Part shown: in pieces, positions 18,234-26,750 of the stretch | How positions within the stretch are numbered: position 1 is the stretch's first letter | Layout: every line of letters begins with the position of its first letter | NCBI RefSeq assembly: GCF_000418555.1 | Contig: NZ_ATKM01000011.1 | Location: 62,001 to 126,000 of the forward strand | Source: Pseudomonas sp. P818 | GTDB lineage: Bacteria > Pseudomonadota > Gammaproteobacteria > Pseudomonadales > Pseudomonadaceae | Direction: 5' to 3' | Length of the DNA: 64,000 nucleotides | The notes under the pieces: generated by a model | What the model was told of the DNA's origin: nothing | Seen by the model: the letters and a program-made list of their open reading frames with translations, nothing else | The model's database searches: none | Made by a program: the position numbers and the translations under genes

Positions 18234-19661
18234 ATGTCGGATGGAAGTCGCAAGCTGGGCCTGGGGTCGCTGACCGCGCTCGTGGTGGGCTCGATGGTCG
18301 GTGGCGGGATCTTCTCGCTGCCGCAGAACATCGCCGCGCGCGCCGATGTCGGCGCGGTGCTGATCGGCTGGGGCATCACCGCGGTGGGCATGCTGGCGCT
18401 GGCTTTCGTGTTCCAGGGCCTGGCCAACCGCAAGCCGCAGCTCGATGGCGGGGTGTACGTCTACGCCAAGGCGGGCCTCGGCGATTACATGGGTTTTTCC
18501 TCGGCCTGGGGGTACTGGATCAGCGCCTGGCTGGGCAATGTCGGCTACTTCGTCCTGCTGTTCTCGACCCTGGGTTACTTCTTCCCGGCCTTCGGCCAGG
18601 GCAACACGCCGCTGGCCATCGCCTGCGCCTCGGGGTTGCTGTGGTGCGTGCACGCCCTGGTGCTGCGCGGCATCAAGGAGGCGGCGCTGATCAACCTGAT
18701 CACCACCGTGGCCAAGCTGGTACCGATCCTGCTGTTCATCGTCATCGTCGGCCTGGCCTTCGACCGCGACATCTTCACCCGCGACATCTGGGGCCGCAGC
18801 AACCCGCAGTTCGGCGGTGTGCTGGAGCAGGTGCGCAACATGATGCTGGTCACCGTGTTCGTGTTCATCGGCATCGAAGGGGCGAGCGTGTACTCGTCGC
18901 GTGCCGAGCGCCGCCGCGATGTGGGCAAGGCCACGGTGATCGGCTTTCTCGGCGTGCTGGCGCTGCTGATGCTGGTCAACCTGCTGTCGCTGGGGGTGAT
19001 GAGCCAGCCCGAGCTGGCGGCGCTGCAGAACCCGTCCATGGCCGGAGTGCTGGAGCATGTGGTGGGGCGTTGGGGGGCGGTGCTGATCAGCATCGGCCTG
19101 GCGGTGTCGCTGCTTGGTGCGCTGCTGTCCTGGGCGCTGCTGTGCGCCGAAATCCTCTTCGTCTCTGCCAAGGACGGCACCATGCCGGCCTTCCTGCGCC
19201 GGGAGAACGCCAATCAGGTGCCGGTCAACGCACTGTGGCTGACCAACGGCATGATCCAGCTGTTCCTGCTGATCACCCTGTTTTCCCAGGGCACCTACCT
19301 GTCGCTGATCTACCTGGCGTCGTCGATGATTCTGGTGCCCTACCTGTGGTCGGCGGTCTATGCGCTGCTGCTGGCGCTGCGCGGTGAAACCTACGAAGAC
19401 CAGGCCGGGCTACGCCGCAAGGATCTGGCCGTCGGCCTGCTGGCGGTGGGCTACGCGATCTGGCTGCTGTATGCCGGTGGGGTCAAGTACCTGCTGCTGT
19501 CGGCGTTGCTCTACGCGCCGGGGGCGCTGCTGTTTCGCCAGGCCAAGCGCGAGCAGGGGCAGGTGCTGTTCACCCGCTACGAATGGCCGATCTTCGCCGC
19601 CGTATTGCTGACCGCCGTGCTGGCCGGCTACGGTCTGTATGCCGGGCATCTGAGCTTGTAG
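18234..19661 (+). CDS. APC-family amino-acid antiporter, ArcD-like
   Basis: A 475-residue transporter with about 12 hydrophobic helices. The N terminus LGSLTALVVGSMVGGGIFSLPQN and the segment LDGGVYVYAKAGLGDYMGFSSAWGYW match basic amino acid/polyamine antiporters, closest in memory to the P. aeruginosa arginine:ornithine antiporter ArcD. No arcABC genes are adjacent, so an exchange role for arginine/ornithine or another cationic amino acid is an inference. GGGAGCC precedes the ATG. Followed after 70 bp by the copper module. Confidence 0.82.
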   Translation: MSDGSRKLGLGSLTALVVGSMVGGGIFSLPQNIAARADVGAVLIGWGITAVGMLALAFVFQGLANRKPQLDGGVYVYAKAGLGDYMGFSSAWGYWISAWLGNVGYFVLLFSTLGYFFPAFGQGNTPLAIACASGLLWCVHALVLRGIKEAALINLITTVAKLVPILLFIVIVGLAFDRDIFTRDIWGRSNPQFGGVLEQVRNMMLVTVFVFIGIEGASVYSSRAERRRDVGKATVIGFLGVLALLMLVNLLSLGVMSQPELAALQNPSMAGVLEHVVGRWGAVLISIGLAVSLLGALLSWALLCAEILFVSAKDGTMPAFLRRENANQVPVNALWLTNGMIQLFLLITLFSQGTYLSLIYLASSMILVPYLWSAVYALLLALRGETYEDQAGLRRKDLAVGLLAVGYAIWLLYAGGVKYLLLSALLYAPGALLFRQAKREQGQVLFTRYEWPIFAAVLLTAVLAGYGLYAGHLSL

Positions 19662-19664
19662 CGC

Positions 19665-19692
19665 TGGACAAAGCGGCCAACGCGCGGATAAT
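19665..19692 (+). promoter_or_regulatory. Candidate promoter of the copper module
   Basis: TGGACA (19665-19670), 16 bp, then GATAAT (19687-19692), about 38 bp before the ATG at 19731. A sigma-70-type fit, partly overlapping the end of the preceding gene's region. No clear CueR or CopR box was recognised. Confidence 0.45.
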
Positions 19693-19730
19693 CCGCCCCA
19701 TCGCCCTCTGACCCTGGCCTCGCGACCCCC

Positions 19731-20135
19731 ATGCGCAAATCCCTGCGTACCGCCCTGATCTGGATACTGATGCTGGCCCTGCCGGCACAGGCCATGGCGG
19801 CGCTCGGCATGCAGTTGTGCGAGCAGGTGCATCGCAGTGGCGCTCTGCAGAAGAGCTCGACTCAGCAGGGCGAGCACGGCATGCACCACGACATGGCGGC
19901 CGACAGCGCACATGGCGCGCATCAGGACGCCGCCCCGGTGGCCAGCAGCGATGCTCCCAGCGATGGCAGCCTCTGCACCCTGTGCGCCTTCTGCGTCGGT
20001 GTCGCCGCGCCCAGCCAGCCGTTTCTGAACGACTCTGCCCTGCAAACCGTCGAGCCGGCTACAGCCTGGCCCGACCGCCTTATCGTCGGCGTGGCCGACA
20101 CACCCGAACGCCCCCCGCGTCTTTCTCTCGCCTGA
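19731..20135 (+). CDS. DUF2946-type secreted small protein of the copper module
   Basis: A 134-residue protein with a signal peptide (MRKSLRTALIWILMLALPAQAMA) followed by a His/Met-rich segment (HGMHHDMAADSAHGAHQD) and a Cys pair in GSLCTLCAFCVGV. This is the layout of DUF2946 proteins, which are often found beside copper genes; the His, Met and Cys residues could bind copper. It opens a co-directional run of six secreted-protein genes. Biochemical role unknown. Confidence 0.75.
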   Translation: MRKSLRTALIWILMLALPAQAMAALGMQLCEQVHRSGALQKSSTQQGEHGMHHDMAADSAHGAHQDAAPVASSDAPSDGSLCTLCAFCVGVAAPSQPFLNDSALQTVEPATAWPDRLIVGVADTPERPPRLSLA

Positions 20136-20209
20136 GCCCCTTAGGTAGCGCCGTCCTGCGGCGCCTGTAGCTCACGCGGCCGCCTGGCCGCCGTACGCGA
20201 GAACACATC

Positions 20210-20509
20210 ATGACTTTGCATTCCCTTGCCGGAAGGCTGCTGGGCATCGCCGCCCTGGCGCTGCCCGGCATCCTGATGGCGGCCCAGCCCGATCCGCTGG
20301 ACGCCAACGCCGCCGTGCCGGCGCAGGATTACCGTTCCCCTCTGCAAGACTACCGCACCCAGGCCGACGAGCCGTTGCAGGATTGGCGCGCGGCCAACGA
20401 TCTGGTCGGCCGTATCGGCGGCTGGCGCACCTACAGCATGGAAGGCTGGGAGCAGCCGGCCGAGCAGGGCGCCGAGCCCGTCGAGGGAGGTGGCCATGAC
20501 CACCATTAA
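20210..20509 (+). CDS. Hypothetical small secreted protein of the copper module
   Basis: A 99-residue protein with a signal peptide (cleavage near ILMAA, residue 24). The mature part has a repeated DYRSPLQDYRTQADEPLQDWRAANDLVGRIGGWRTY pattern of three (D/Q)-D-(Y/W)-R units, and ends in HDHH. I know this type only from Pseudomonas copper loci next to a TolC-like gene. Its 3' end overlaps the next gene's start by 14 bp, so the two are coupled. Function unknown; the His tail suggests metal binding. Confidence 0.7.
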   Translation: MTLHSLAGRLLGIAALALPGILMAAQPDPLDANAAVPAQDYRSPLQDYRTQADEPLQDWRAANDLVGRIGGWRTYSMEGWEQPAEQGAEPVEGGGHDHH

Positions 20510-21896
20510 ACCCGCCGTACTGCTCTGCGCCGCGCTGCTGCTGGCCGGATGCGCCGGCTTCAGCCAGGACGGTGGCTTCGACCCGGTGCAGCAAAGCGCC
20601 GAGCGCCAGCTGGACAAGCAACTGCTGTGGGCGCGCGACGAGGCCGGCCGTGGCCAGATCGAGGTGCGCGTCGCCGAGTTGCTGGCCGAACCCCTGAGCC
20701 TGGATGCCGCGGTGCAGCTGGCGCTGCTCAACAACCGTGGTCTGCAGGCGTCCTTCGACGAGCTGGGCATCGGCGAGGCCGAGCGCGTGCAGGCCGGGCG
20801 CCTGCCCAATCCCGGTTTCTCCTATGGCCGTCTGGAAAAGGGCAGCGAGGTCGAATACGAGCGCGGCCTGCACCTGAATCTGGCGCGGCTGATCGCCCTG
20901 CCGCTGACCTCGCGCCTGGAAGGACGGCGCTTCGAGCAGCTGCAGCGGCAGACCAGCCTGGCGGTGTTCGACCTGGCCAGCGAGACGCGCAAGGCCTGGT
21001 ACCAGGCGGTCGCCGCCGAGGAGAGCCTGGTCTACGCGCGGCAGGTGCTGGACGCCGCCGAAGCCGGCGCCGAGCTGGCCCGGCGCATGGCCGCAGTGGG
21101 CAACTTCAGCAAGCTGCAGCAGGCCGAGCAGCAGAACTTCTACGCCGAGGCCGGCATCGGCCTGTTGCAGGCCGAACAGGCGCGGGTGCGCAGCCGCGAG
21201 CAGCTGACCCGTCTGCTCGGCCTGTGGGGCGAGCAGCTCGACTACCGCCTGCCCGAACGCCTGCCGGCGCTGCCGAAAACCGCGGACGAGTTGCCGGACG
21301 TGGAGCGCCTGGCCATGAACCAGCGCCAGGACATCCAGGCCGTGCGCCTGGATGCCGAGCGCCTGGCGCAGAACCTTGGCCTGACCCGCACCACGCGTTT
21401 CATCAACGTGCTGGAGCTGGGTGTGGTCAACAATCGCTCCAACGAGGAGCCGACCCAGCGCGGCTACGAGATCAGCGTCGAGCTGCCGCTGTTCGACTGG
21501 AGCGGAGCCAAGGTGGCGCGCGCCGAGGCGCAGTATCGTCAGGCGCTCAACCGCGCCGCCGAGACGGCGATCAACGCCCGCTCGCAGGTGCGTGAGGCCT
21601 ACCACGCCTACCGCAACGCCTTCGAGCTGGCGCAGCACTACCGTACCGAGGTGCTGCCGCTGCGCCAGCGCATCGCCGAGGAAAACCTGCTGCGCTACAA
21701 CGGCATGTTCATCAGCACCTTCGACCTGCTCGCCGATGCGCGCCGCCAGGTGCAGGCAGTGGATGGCTACCTGCAGGCGCAGCGCGCCTTCTGGCTGGCG
21801 CGCGCCGACCTCGACATGGCCCTGTTGGGCGCCCCCAATCCCTCGCTCGGCGCGGCGCCTACCGCTGCTGCCGAGCCGGCCGCCGCCGGCCACTGA
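20496..21896 (+). CDS. TolC-family outer-membrane efflux protein
   Basis: A 466-residue outer-membrane factor. The ATG at 20496 follows GGGAGG. It has a lipobox-like signal (LLLAGCAGFSQ, Cys near residue 19), so it is probably a lipoprotein of the NodT/CusC type. Two OEP repeats with long heptad-rich helices are visible, e.g. LAEPLSLDAAVQLALLNNRGLQASF near 66. It would form a trimeric export channel, but no RND or ABC pump gene lies in the module; a partner must be encoded elsewhere, or it works differently here. Confidence 0.85.
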   Translation: MTTIKPAVLLCAALLLAGCAGFSQDGGFDPVQQSAERQLDKQLLWARDEAGRGQIEVRVAELLAEPLSLDAAVQLALLNNRGLQASFDELGIGEAERVQAGRLPNPGFSYGRLEKGSEVEYERGLHLNLARLIALPLTSRLEGRRFEQLQRQTSLAVFDLASETRKAWYQAVAAEESLVYARQVLDAAEAGAELARRMAAVGNFSKLQQAEQQNFYAEAGIGLLQAEQARVRSREQLTRLLGLWGEQLDYRLPERLPALPKTADELPDVERLAMNQRQDIQAVRLDAERLAQNLGLTRTTRFINVLELGVVNNRSNEEPTQRGYEISVELPLFDWSGAKVARAEAQYRQALNRAAETAINARSQVREAYHAYRNAFELAQHYRTEVLPLRQRIAEENLLRYNGMFISTFDLLADARRQVQAVDGYLQAQRAFWLARADLDMALLGAPNPSLGAAPTAAAEPAAAGH

Positions 21897-21912
21897 ACAA
21901 GGAATTTCCCAG

Positions 21913-23325
21913 ATGGTTTCACGACGCGATTTCTTTCTCGGGGCTGGCGCCATCGGCGCTGCGGTGTCCACTTCGGCGGTCAGCCGGGTGGCCATGGCGG
22001 CCCTGCCCGAACCGGTGCTGCAGGCCAGCGCCGACACCCAACCGCCGCTGCAGCCGAACAGCGGGCGGCCCTACAACCCGGTGGTCACCCTCAACGGCTG
22101 GACCCTGCCGTGGCGGATGAACAACGGTGTCAAGGAGTTCCACCTGGTCGCCGAGCCGGTGGTACGCGAGCTGGCGCCCGGCTACAAGGCCCACCTGTGG
22201 GGCTACAACGGCCAGTCGCCGGGACCGACCATCGAGGTAGTGGAGGGCGACCGGGTGCGCATCTTCGTCACCAACAAGCTGCCCGAGCACACCAGTATCC
22301 ACTGGCATGGCCAGCGTCTGCCCAACGGCATGGATGGCGTCGCGGGCCTGACCCAGCCGGCGATCCCGGTGGGCAAGACCTTCGTCTACGAGTTCGTCGC
22401 CCGCCGCCCCGGCACCTTCATGTACCACCCGCACGCCGACGAGATGGTGCAGATGGCCATGGGCATGATGGGCTTCTGGGTCACTCACCCCAAGGAGCAT
22501 CACCCATTGATCGCAGAGGTGGACCGCGACTACTGCTTCCTGCTCAGCGCCTACGACATCGAGCCGGGCGCCTACACGCCGAAGATCATGCAGATGCTCG
22601 ACTTCAACCTGTGGACCTTCAACAGCCGCGTGTTCCCAGGCATCGACCCACTGGTGGCGCGCCAGGGCGAGCGCGTGCGCCTGCGCGTCGGCAACCTGAC
22701 CATGACCAACCACCCGATCCACCTGCACGGTCACGAGTTTGAGGTCACCGGCACCGATGGCGGGCCGACCCCGGTCGGCTCGCGCTGGCCGGAGGTGACC
22801 GCCGATGTGGCGGTTGGGCAGATGCGCCAGCTCGAGTTCATCGCCGACGAGGAGGGCGATTGGGCGCTGCACTGCCACAAGAGCCACCACACCATGAACG
22901 CCATGGGTCACGACGTGCCGACCCTGGTCGGCGTCGATCACCGCGACATGACCCGCAAGATCGCCAAACTGGTGCCGGACTACATGGTGATGGGCGAGCG
23001 CGGCATGGCTGACATGGCGGAGATGCAGATGCCGCTGCCGGACAACACCGTGCCGATGATGACCGGCGACGGCCCGTTCGGCTCGGTGGAGATGGGCGGC
23101 ATGTTCACCATGCTCAAGGTGCGCAAGGAGCAGGCCGCCGGCGACTACCGCGATCCGGGCTGGTTCAAGCACCCAGCCGGCACGGTGGCCTATGAATGGA
23201 AAGGCGCACTGGCCAGCCCGAGCCGCTCGCACGACGGCGGTGGCCAGTCGATGCCACTCAAGCAGCCGCTCGAGGCTCCGGTGGAAGTGCAGGTACGCAA
23301 GCCCGGCGGTCATGCCGGGCATTAA
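21913..23325 (+). CDS. Multicopper oxidase (copper oxidase), Tat-exported
   Basis: A 470-residue multicopper oxidase. The start MVSRRDFFLGAGAIGAAVS (ATG at 21913) gives a twin-arginine signal. Copper-ligand motifs are all present: HWHGQRLP near residue 129, HPHADEMVQMAMGMMGF near 172, HPIHLHGHEF near 268, and HCHKSHHTMNAMGH near 320, with Cys/His for the type 1 and trinuclear sites. It would oxidise Cu(I) in the periplasm. A Met-rich segment (MADMAEMQMPLPDNTVPMM) near 365 may be a Cu(I) site. It is shorter than classical CopA. 16 bp after the TolC gene. Confidence 0.9.
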   Translation: MVSRRDFFLGAGAIGAAVSTSAVSRVAMAALPEPVLQASADTQPPLQPNSGRPYNPVVTLNGWTLPWRMNNGVKEFHLVAEPVVRELAPGYKAHLWGYNGQSPGPTIEVVEGDRVRIFVTNKLPEHTSIHWHGQRLPNGMDGVAGLTQPAIPVGKTFVYEFVARRPGTFMYHPHADEMVQMAMGMMGFWVTHPKEHHPLIAEVDRDYCFLLSAYDIEPGAYTPKIMQMLDFNLWTFNSRVFPGIDPLVARQGERVRLRVGNLTMTNHPIHLHGHEFEVTGTDGGPTPVGSRWPEVTADVAVGQMRQLEFIADEEGDWALHCHKSHHTMNAMGHDVPTLVGVDHRDMTRKIAKLVPDYMVMGERGMADMAEMQMPLPDNTVPMMTGDGPFGSVEMGGMFTMLKVRKEQAAGDYRDPGWFKHPAGTVAYEWKGALASPSRSHDGGGQSMPLKQPLEAPVEVQVRKPGGHAGH

Positions 23326-23376
23326 CGGGGCGGGCCGCCACGCGGCCCGGTCCCCACAGCAAGCGAGGATTCACCG

Positions 23377-23871
23377 ATGAAAACAGCACAGTTACTGGTT
23401 CTGACCCTGATCGGGCTGCTCGGCAGCCCGGCAGCGCTGGCCCACAGCGAGGCGCACAAGGGGCATCAGGCCGCCGCAACGATCAGGGAGCAGAAGCCCT
23501 GGGGCATCGCCGGCGATGCCGGTGAGGTCGACCGCACCATCGAGATCCGCATGACCGATCAGATGCGTTTCACTCCGGATCGGCTGCAGGTCCGGCAGGG
23601 CGAGACCATTCGTTTCGTCCATCACAACGACGGCAAGATCCTCCACGAGTTCGTCATCGGCACCCGCGAAACCCTGGATGAACATGCCGAGGCGATGCTG
23701 CGTTTTCCCGGCATGGAACACGACGAGCCCTACATGGCCCACGTTGCGCCGGGGCAGAGCGGCGAGATGATCTGGACCTTCAACCGCGCCGGCGAATTCG
23801 ATTTCGCCTGCCTGATCGCCGGCCACTACCAGGCCGGCATGGTTGGCACCATCCAGGTGCTGGCCGACTGA
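23377..23871 (+). CDS. Cupredoxin-domain periplasmic copper protein
   Basis: A 164-residue secreted protein: signal peptide (to about residue 22, ALAHSEAHKGHQ after it, with three His), then a cupredoxin fold with the type 1 ligands visible as HEF near residue 92 and C...H...M in FACLIAGHYQAGM near 149-158. This is the pattern of small blue-copper proteins that shuttle electrons or copper. It lies between the multicopper oxidase and cusF genes and probably passes copper or electrons between them. Confidence 0.85.
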   Translation: MKTAQLLVLTLIGLLGSPAALAHSEAHKGHQAAATIREQKPWGIAGDAGEVDRTIEIRMTDQMRFTPDRLQVRQGETIRFVHHNDGKILHEFVIGTRETLDEHAEAMLRFPGMEHDEPYMAHVAPGQSGEMIWTFNRAGEFDFACLIAGHYQAGMVGTIQVLAD

Positions 23872-23890
23872 CCTACGAGAGGAAACACGC

Positions 23891-24184
23891 ATGAAAAAAC
23901 CATTGCTAATCGCGGCGCTGGCCGCCCTGTTCAGTCTGCCGTTGCAGGCCGCCGACCCCGCACCGCTGAGCCAGGGCGAGGTGCGCAAGGTGGACGCCGC
24001 CGCGCAGAAGATCACCCTGCGTCACGGCCCCATCGCCAGTATCGGCATGCCGCCGATGACCATGGTGTTCGAGGTTGAGAAAGCGGAACTGCTGGAAGGG
24101 GTTTCAGCGGGAGAGAAGGTGCGCTTCCAGGCGCGCCAGGAGGGTAACCGTTACATCGTTACCGAACTGCAGGTGGTGGAGTAG
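23891..24184 (+). CDS. CusF-type periplasmic copper chaperone
   Basis: A 97-residue protein with a signal peptide (MKKPLLIAALAALFSLPLQAA) and the CusF copper site in RHGPIASIGMPPMTMVFEV near residues 44-62: His and the Met-x-Met pair are kept. The E. coli CusF tryptophan that stacks on Cu(I) is replaced by Met here, as in many homologues. In CusCFBA systems it hands Cu(I)/Ag(I) to the pump; no pump is present here. Last gene of the module, followed by a hairpin. Confidence 0.88.
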   Translation: MKKPLLIAALAALFSLPLQAADPAPLSQGEVRKVDAAAQKITLRHGPIASIGMPPMTMVFEVEKAELLEGVSAGEKVRFQARQEGNRYIVTELQVVE

Positions 24185-24192
24185 CCAGCAGA

Positions 24193-24222
24193 GCCGGCCC
24201 GGGCATTGCGCTCCGGGCCGGC
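24193..24222. terminator. Bidirectional hairpin between cusF and HU genes
   Basis: GCCGGCCCGG (24193-24202) and CCGGGCCGGC (24213-24222) form a very strong 10-bp stem between two convergent genes. There is no T tract, so intrinsic termination strength is uncertain. Confidence 0.6.
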
Positions 24223-24228
24223 GAACAA

Positions 24229-24507
24229 TCAATTCAGTGCGTCAGTCAGGGCCTTTGCCGGTACCAGCTTGACCACTTTCTTGGCAGCGATTTCGATGCT
24301 CTTGCCGGTCTGCGGGTTGCGGCCGGTGCGGGCCGGGCGCTCGCTCACTTTCAGCTTGCCGATGCCTGGCAGGGTGATCTCACCGTCGTTTTCCAGCGCG
24401 TCGCCGACAATTTCGCCCAGCTGATCGATCAGGGTGCGGACAGTGGCTTTCGGCAGGGATACGGCCTCGGCCAGGTCGCTGATCAGTTGGTCTTTGGTGA
24501 TTGCCAT
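24229..24507 (-). CDS. HU-family nucleoid DNA-binding protein
   Basis: A 92-residue HU/IHF protein starting MAITKDQLISDLAEAV (ATG at 24507, GGAG upstream on the minus strand). The DNA-contacting arm ARTGRNPQTGKSIEIAAKKVVKLVPAKAL is at about residues 59-88. It resembles the HupN-type paralogue of Pseudomonas more than classical HupB, judged by eye only. It bends and compacts DNA. Single gene, convergent with the copper module. Confidence 0.93.
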   Translation of the reverse strand: MAITKDQLISDLAEAVSLPKATVRTLIDQLGEIVGDALENDGEITLPGIGKLKVSERPARTGRNPQTGKSIEIAAKKVVKLVPAKALTDALN

Positions 24508-24834
24508 GATGTAACTCCGTTTGCAGGTGAGAGGTTCGGCGCGGGCAGGGCCGCACAGCCGAAAACGTGGGAACGCTAGCACAAAAGATTAGTGCTCGGC
24601 AGCGCCGTAGCTGGCACTTCCGATAGGGCTTAGTGTCGCATCGGGGCATCTGGTTCCGGTGTGCGACCAAAAATCGCAGCGGCCCGGCAGCTGCCTCGTG
24701 ACGCAGGACATTGTTCGTTGTTACGTCTTGTTCACGCCGGCTTCAAGGCATGGTCTCTGGGTCCTCGCAGCAAGGCGGCGAAGCGACGAGGCTCGACTAA
24801 GCTATGGAAACCCACTCAACGCTGGAGTGCCATC

Positions 24835-26469
24835 ATGTTGCGCGCATTCGCTGATTTAGGGTTTCGCTGGAAGATTGCTCTGCCCATCATGCTGCTCGCA
24901 GCCTTGCTGGTGGCCATGGGGGCGCTGGGTATGCGGGGCATTACCCAGGTCGCGGAATCCAGCACCACGCTGACCAATCGTCATCTGCCGGCCATCAGTC
25001 TGCTGCTCAATGCCGACCGTGATCTCTATCAGGCCTTCGTCGCCGAGCGCAGCTTGCTCGACGAGGACTCTGCTGCGCATGCCGAGAAGTTACGCGCTTA
25101 TCACGCCGAGAACCTGCAGCAAGCCTATGACCGCGTGCACAAGTTCGCGGCCACGCAGCCAGGCAGCGAAGCATTGGCGCTGGTGGCGGAATTCGATCGT
25201 GGTTTCGAGCGTTGGAAGGCGACATCGTTACGTGTGCTGGAACTGGTCGGCAGTGACCCTGGTGCAGCCAGTCGGCTGAGTTTTGCCGACAGCGAGGCGC
25301 AGTTCAACGAGGCACGTAGTGCAATCGACAAGCTGGGTGAGATGGAGGATAGCGCCGCCAATGCGGTGGGCACCGGCGCCATATCGCGGGGTGAAGCGCT
25401 GGCCTGGCAGCAGGGACTGCTGATCGCCATTGGCCTGCTGGTATGCCTGGTGCTGGTAGTTGGCTTCCCGCTGCTGGTGACTCGTCCGCTGCATAGCCTG
25501 CTGCATCGCATCGAGCAGATCGCCGATGGTGACGGCGATCTGCGGGTGCGCCTGGACGTGTTGTCCAGGGATGAACTGGGCAAGCTCAGTCACGCTTTCA
25601 ACCGCTTTCTCGACAAGCTGCAACCCTTGATCAAGGAAGTGGGCAGGGTCACTGGCGAGGTGGCCGATTCGGCGCGAAGCCTGGCGGGCATGGCAGCCGC
25701 CAATGACCGCCTCATCAGTAGCGAGCATGTGGCAGTGGATCAGGTAAGCACGGCTGCTACCGAGATGAGCGCGGCGGTGCATGAGGTGGCGCGTAATGCG
25801 CAGAATGCCGCCGATGCTGCGCGCCAGGCCCAAGTGCAGTCGCGTGACGGGGCGCAGGTAGTGGGAGCGACCATCGATTCAATCAGGCAACTGGCGCAGG
25901 AAGTGGAAAGCGCCTCCGACACCATCCAGACCCTGGAGCAGGAAACGGCCAACATCGGGGCGCTGCTGGCAGTGATCAAGGGTATTGCCGAACAGACCAA
26001 CCTGCTGGCGCTCAATGCGGCGATCGAGGCCGCGCGGGCAGGGGAGCAGGGACGTGGTTTTGCCGTGGTGGCCGATGAGGTACGTGCGCTGGCCGCGCGT
26101 ACCCAGGAGTCGACCAAGGACATCCAGCAGATGATCGAGCGCCTGCAGATCGGCGTGCAGAATGCGGTCAAGGCCACCCACTCGGGCAGCGCGCGGGCGC
26201 GGCAGAGCGTGGAGCAGGCTGCCGGCGTGGATCAGGCGCTGAGCGTGACCGGTGATTCGGTGCAGCGCATCAACGACATGGCGGCGCAGATCGCCACGGC
26301 CTGCGAGGAGCAGAGCAGCGTCACCGAAGAGATCGCGCGCAACATCAGCGATATCCGCGACCTGTCCAACGAAGCGGCGCAGACCTCCGAGCAAAGTACG
26401 CGGGCCAGCCAGCACCTGTCCGAGCTGTCCCATGGGCTGGCCCAACTGGTGGGCCGTTTCCGCGTCTGA
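24835..26469 (+). CDS. Methyl-accepting chemotaxis protein
   Basis: A 544-residue chemoreceptor. Start [17 protein letters not shown] (ATG at 24835) puts the first membrane helix at residues 12-33. Then follow a four-helix-type periplasmic ligand domain (about 35-190), a second membrane helix (about 193-214), a HAMP domain (about 216-268) and a cytoplasmic signalling helix bundle with the conserved tip [18 protein letters not shown] at about 386-403. In the 36-helix class typical of Pseudomonas. Ligand unknown. It lies directly upstream of ffs. Confidence 0.92.
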   Translation: MLRAFADLGFRWKIALPIMLLAALLVAMGALGMRGITQVAESSTTLTNRHLPAISLLLNADRDLYQAFVAERSLLDEDSAAHAEKLRAYHAENLQQAYDRVHKFAATQPGSEALALVAEFDRGFERWKATSLRVLELVGSDPGAASRLSFADSEAQFNEARSAIDKLGEMEDSAANAVGTGAISRGEALAWQQGLLIAIGLLVCLVLVVGFPLLVTRPLHSLLHRIEQIADGDGDLRVRLDVLSRDELGKLSHAFNRFLDKLQPLIKEVGRVTGEVADSARSLAGMAAANDRLISSEHVAVDQVSTAATEMSAAVHEVARNAQNAADAARQAQVQSRDGAQVVGATIDSIRQLAQEVESASDTIQTLEQETANIGALLAVIKGIAEQTNLLALNAAIEAARAGEQGRGFAVVADEVRALAARTQESTKDIQQMIERLQIGVQNAVKATHSGSARARQSVEQAAGVDQALSVTGDSVQRINDMAAQIATACEEQSSVTEEIARNISDIRDLSNEAAQTSEQSTRASQHLSELSHGLAQLVGRFRV

Positions 26470-26504
26470 TGGGGCCGTCTCTCGCATCTAAGTGCTTGAG
26501 GCGG

Positions 26505-26532
26505 TTGTAAGTTTGCATTTAGTCGTTACAAT
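26505..26532 (+). promoter_or_regulatory. Probable ffs promoter
   Basis: TTGTAA (26505-26510), 16 bp, TACAAT (26527-26532). A CCCGTC..GACGGG hairpin (26540-26556) follows before the RNA, so the primary transcript probably has a 5' leader that is trimmed. Confidence 0.55.
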
Positions 26533-26570
26533 GGCGCGGCCCGTCGCAATGACGGGCTTCGTTATGGTGG

Positions 26571-26683
26571 GCCCTGTCGGTCCCCTCGCAACGATTACCC
26601 GTGAACCTGGTCAGGCCCGGAAGGGAGCAGCCACAGCGGGAACATCGTGTGCCGGGGTGTGGCTGGCAGGGTTCGCCTCCATG
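26571..26683 (+). ncRNA. ffs: 4.5S (bacterial small SRP) RNA
   Basis: The bacterial small signal-recognition-particle RNA, scaffold of Ffh. The conserved tip region is visible around GTCAGGCCCGGAAGGGAGCA (the GGAA tetraloop and the symmetric/asymmetric loops that bind the Ffh M domain). The 5' side CCCTG near 26572 can pair with CAGGG near 26667. This copy has the native promoter side and is the intact gene; bases 26587-26681 are duplicated exactly at 36572-36666. Ends are approximate. It is followed after 39 kb-scale-normal spacing loss by the island, not by dnaX as in other Pseudomonas. Confidence 0.92.
26587..26681 (+). repeat. Left attachment repeat (attL) of the ffs island, 95 bp
   Basis: These 95 bases, the 3' five-sixths of ffs, recur without a mismatch at 36572-36666 in the same orientation, 9,985 bp away. 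The flanks differ immediately on both sides (T versus C before, T versus G after). Integration inside ffs leaves the left copy as the working gene. Confidence 0.95.
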
Positions 26684-26728
26684 ATGTATATCATTGATTT
26701 CTAACGGTTTTTTGCTCTTATCACGCCA

Positions 26729-26748
26729 GTGATCCATAGGGTGATCCA
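26729..26748 (+). promoter_or_regulatory. Left arm-type integrase sites (GTGATCCA x2)
   Basis: GTGATCCA at 26729-26736 and 26741-26748, 12 bp apart, lie between attL and the integrase start. The same octamer recurs near the right end (36419, 36454, with variants at 36430 and 36441). Sites of this kind at both ends, spaced near one helical turn, are the expected arm-binding sites of a tyrosine integrase. They also overlap the region where the integrase promoter must lie. Confidence 0.6.
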
Positions 26749-26750
26749 CC

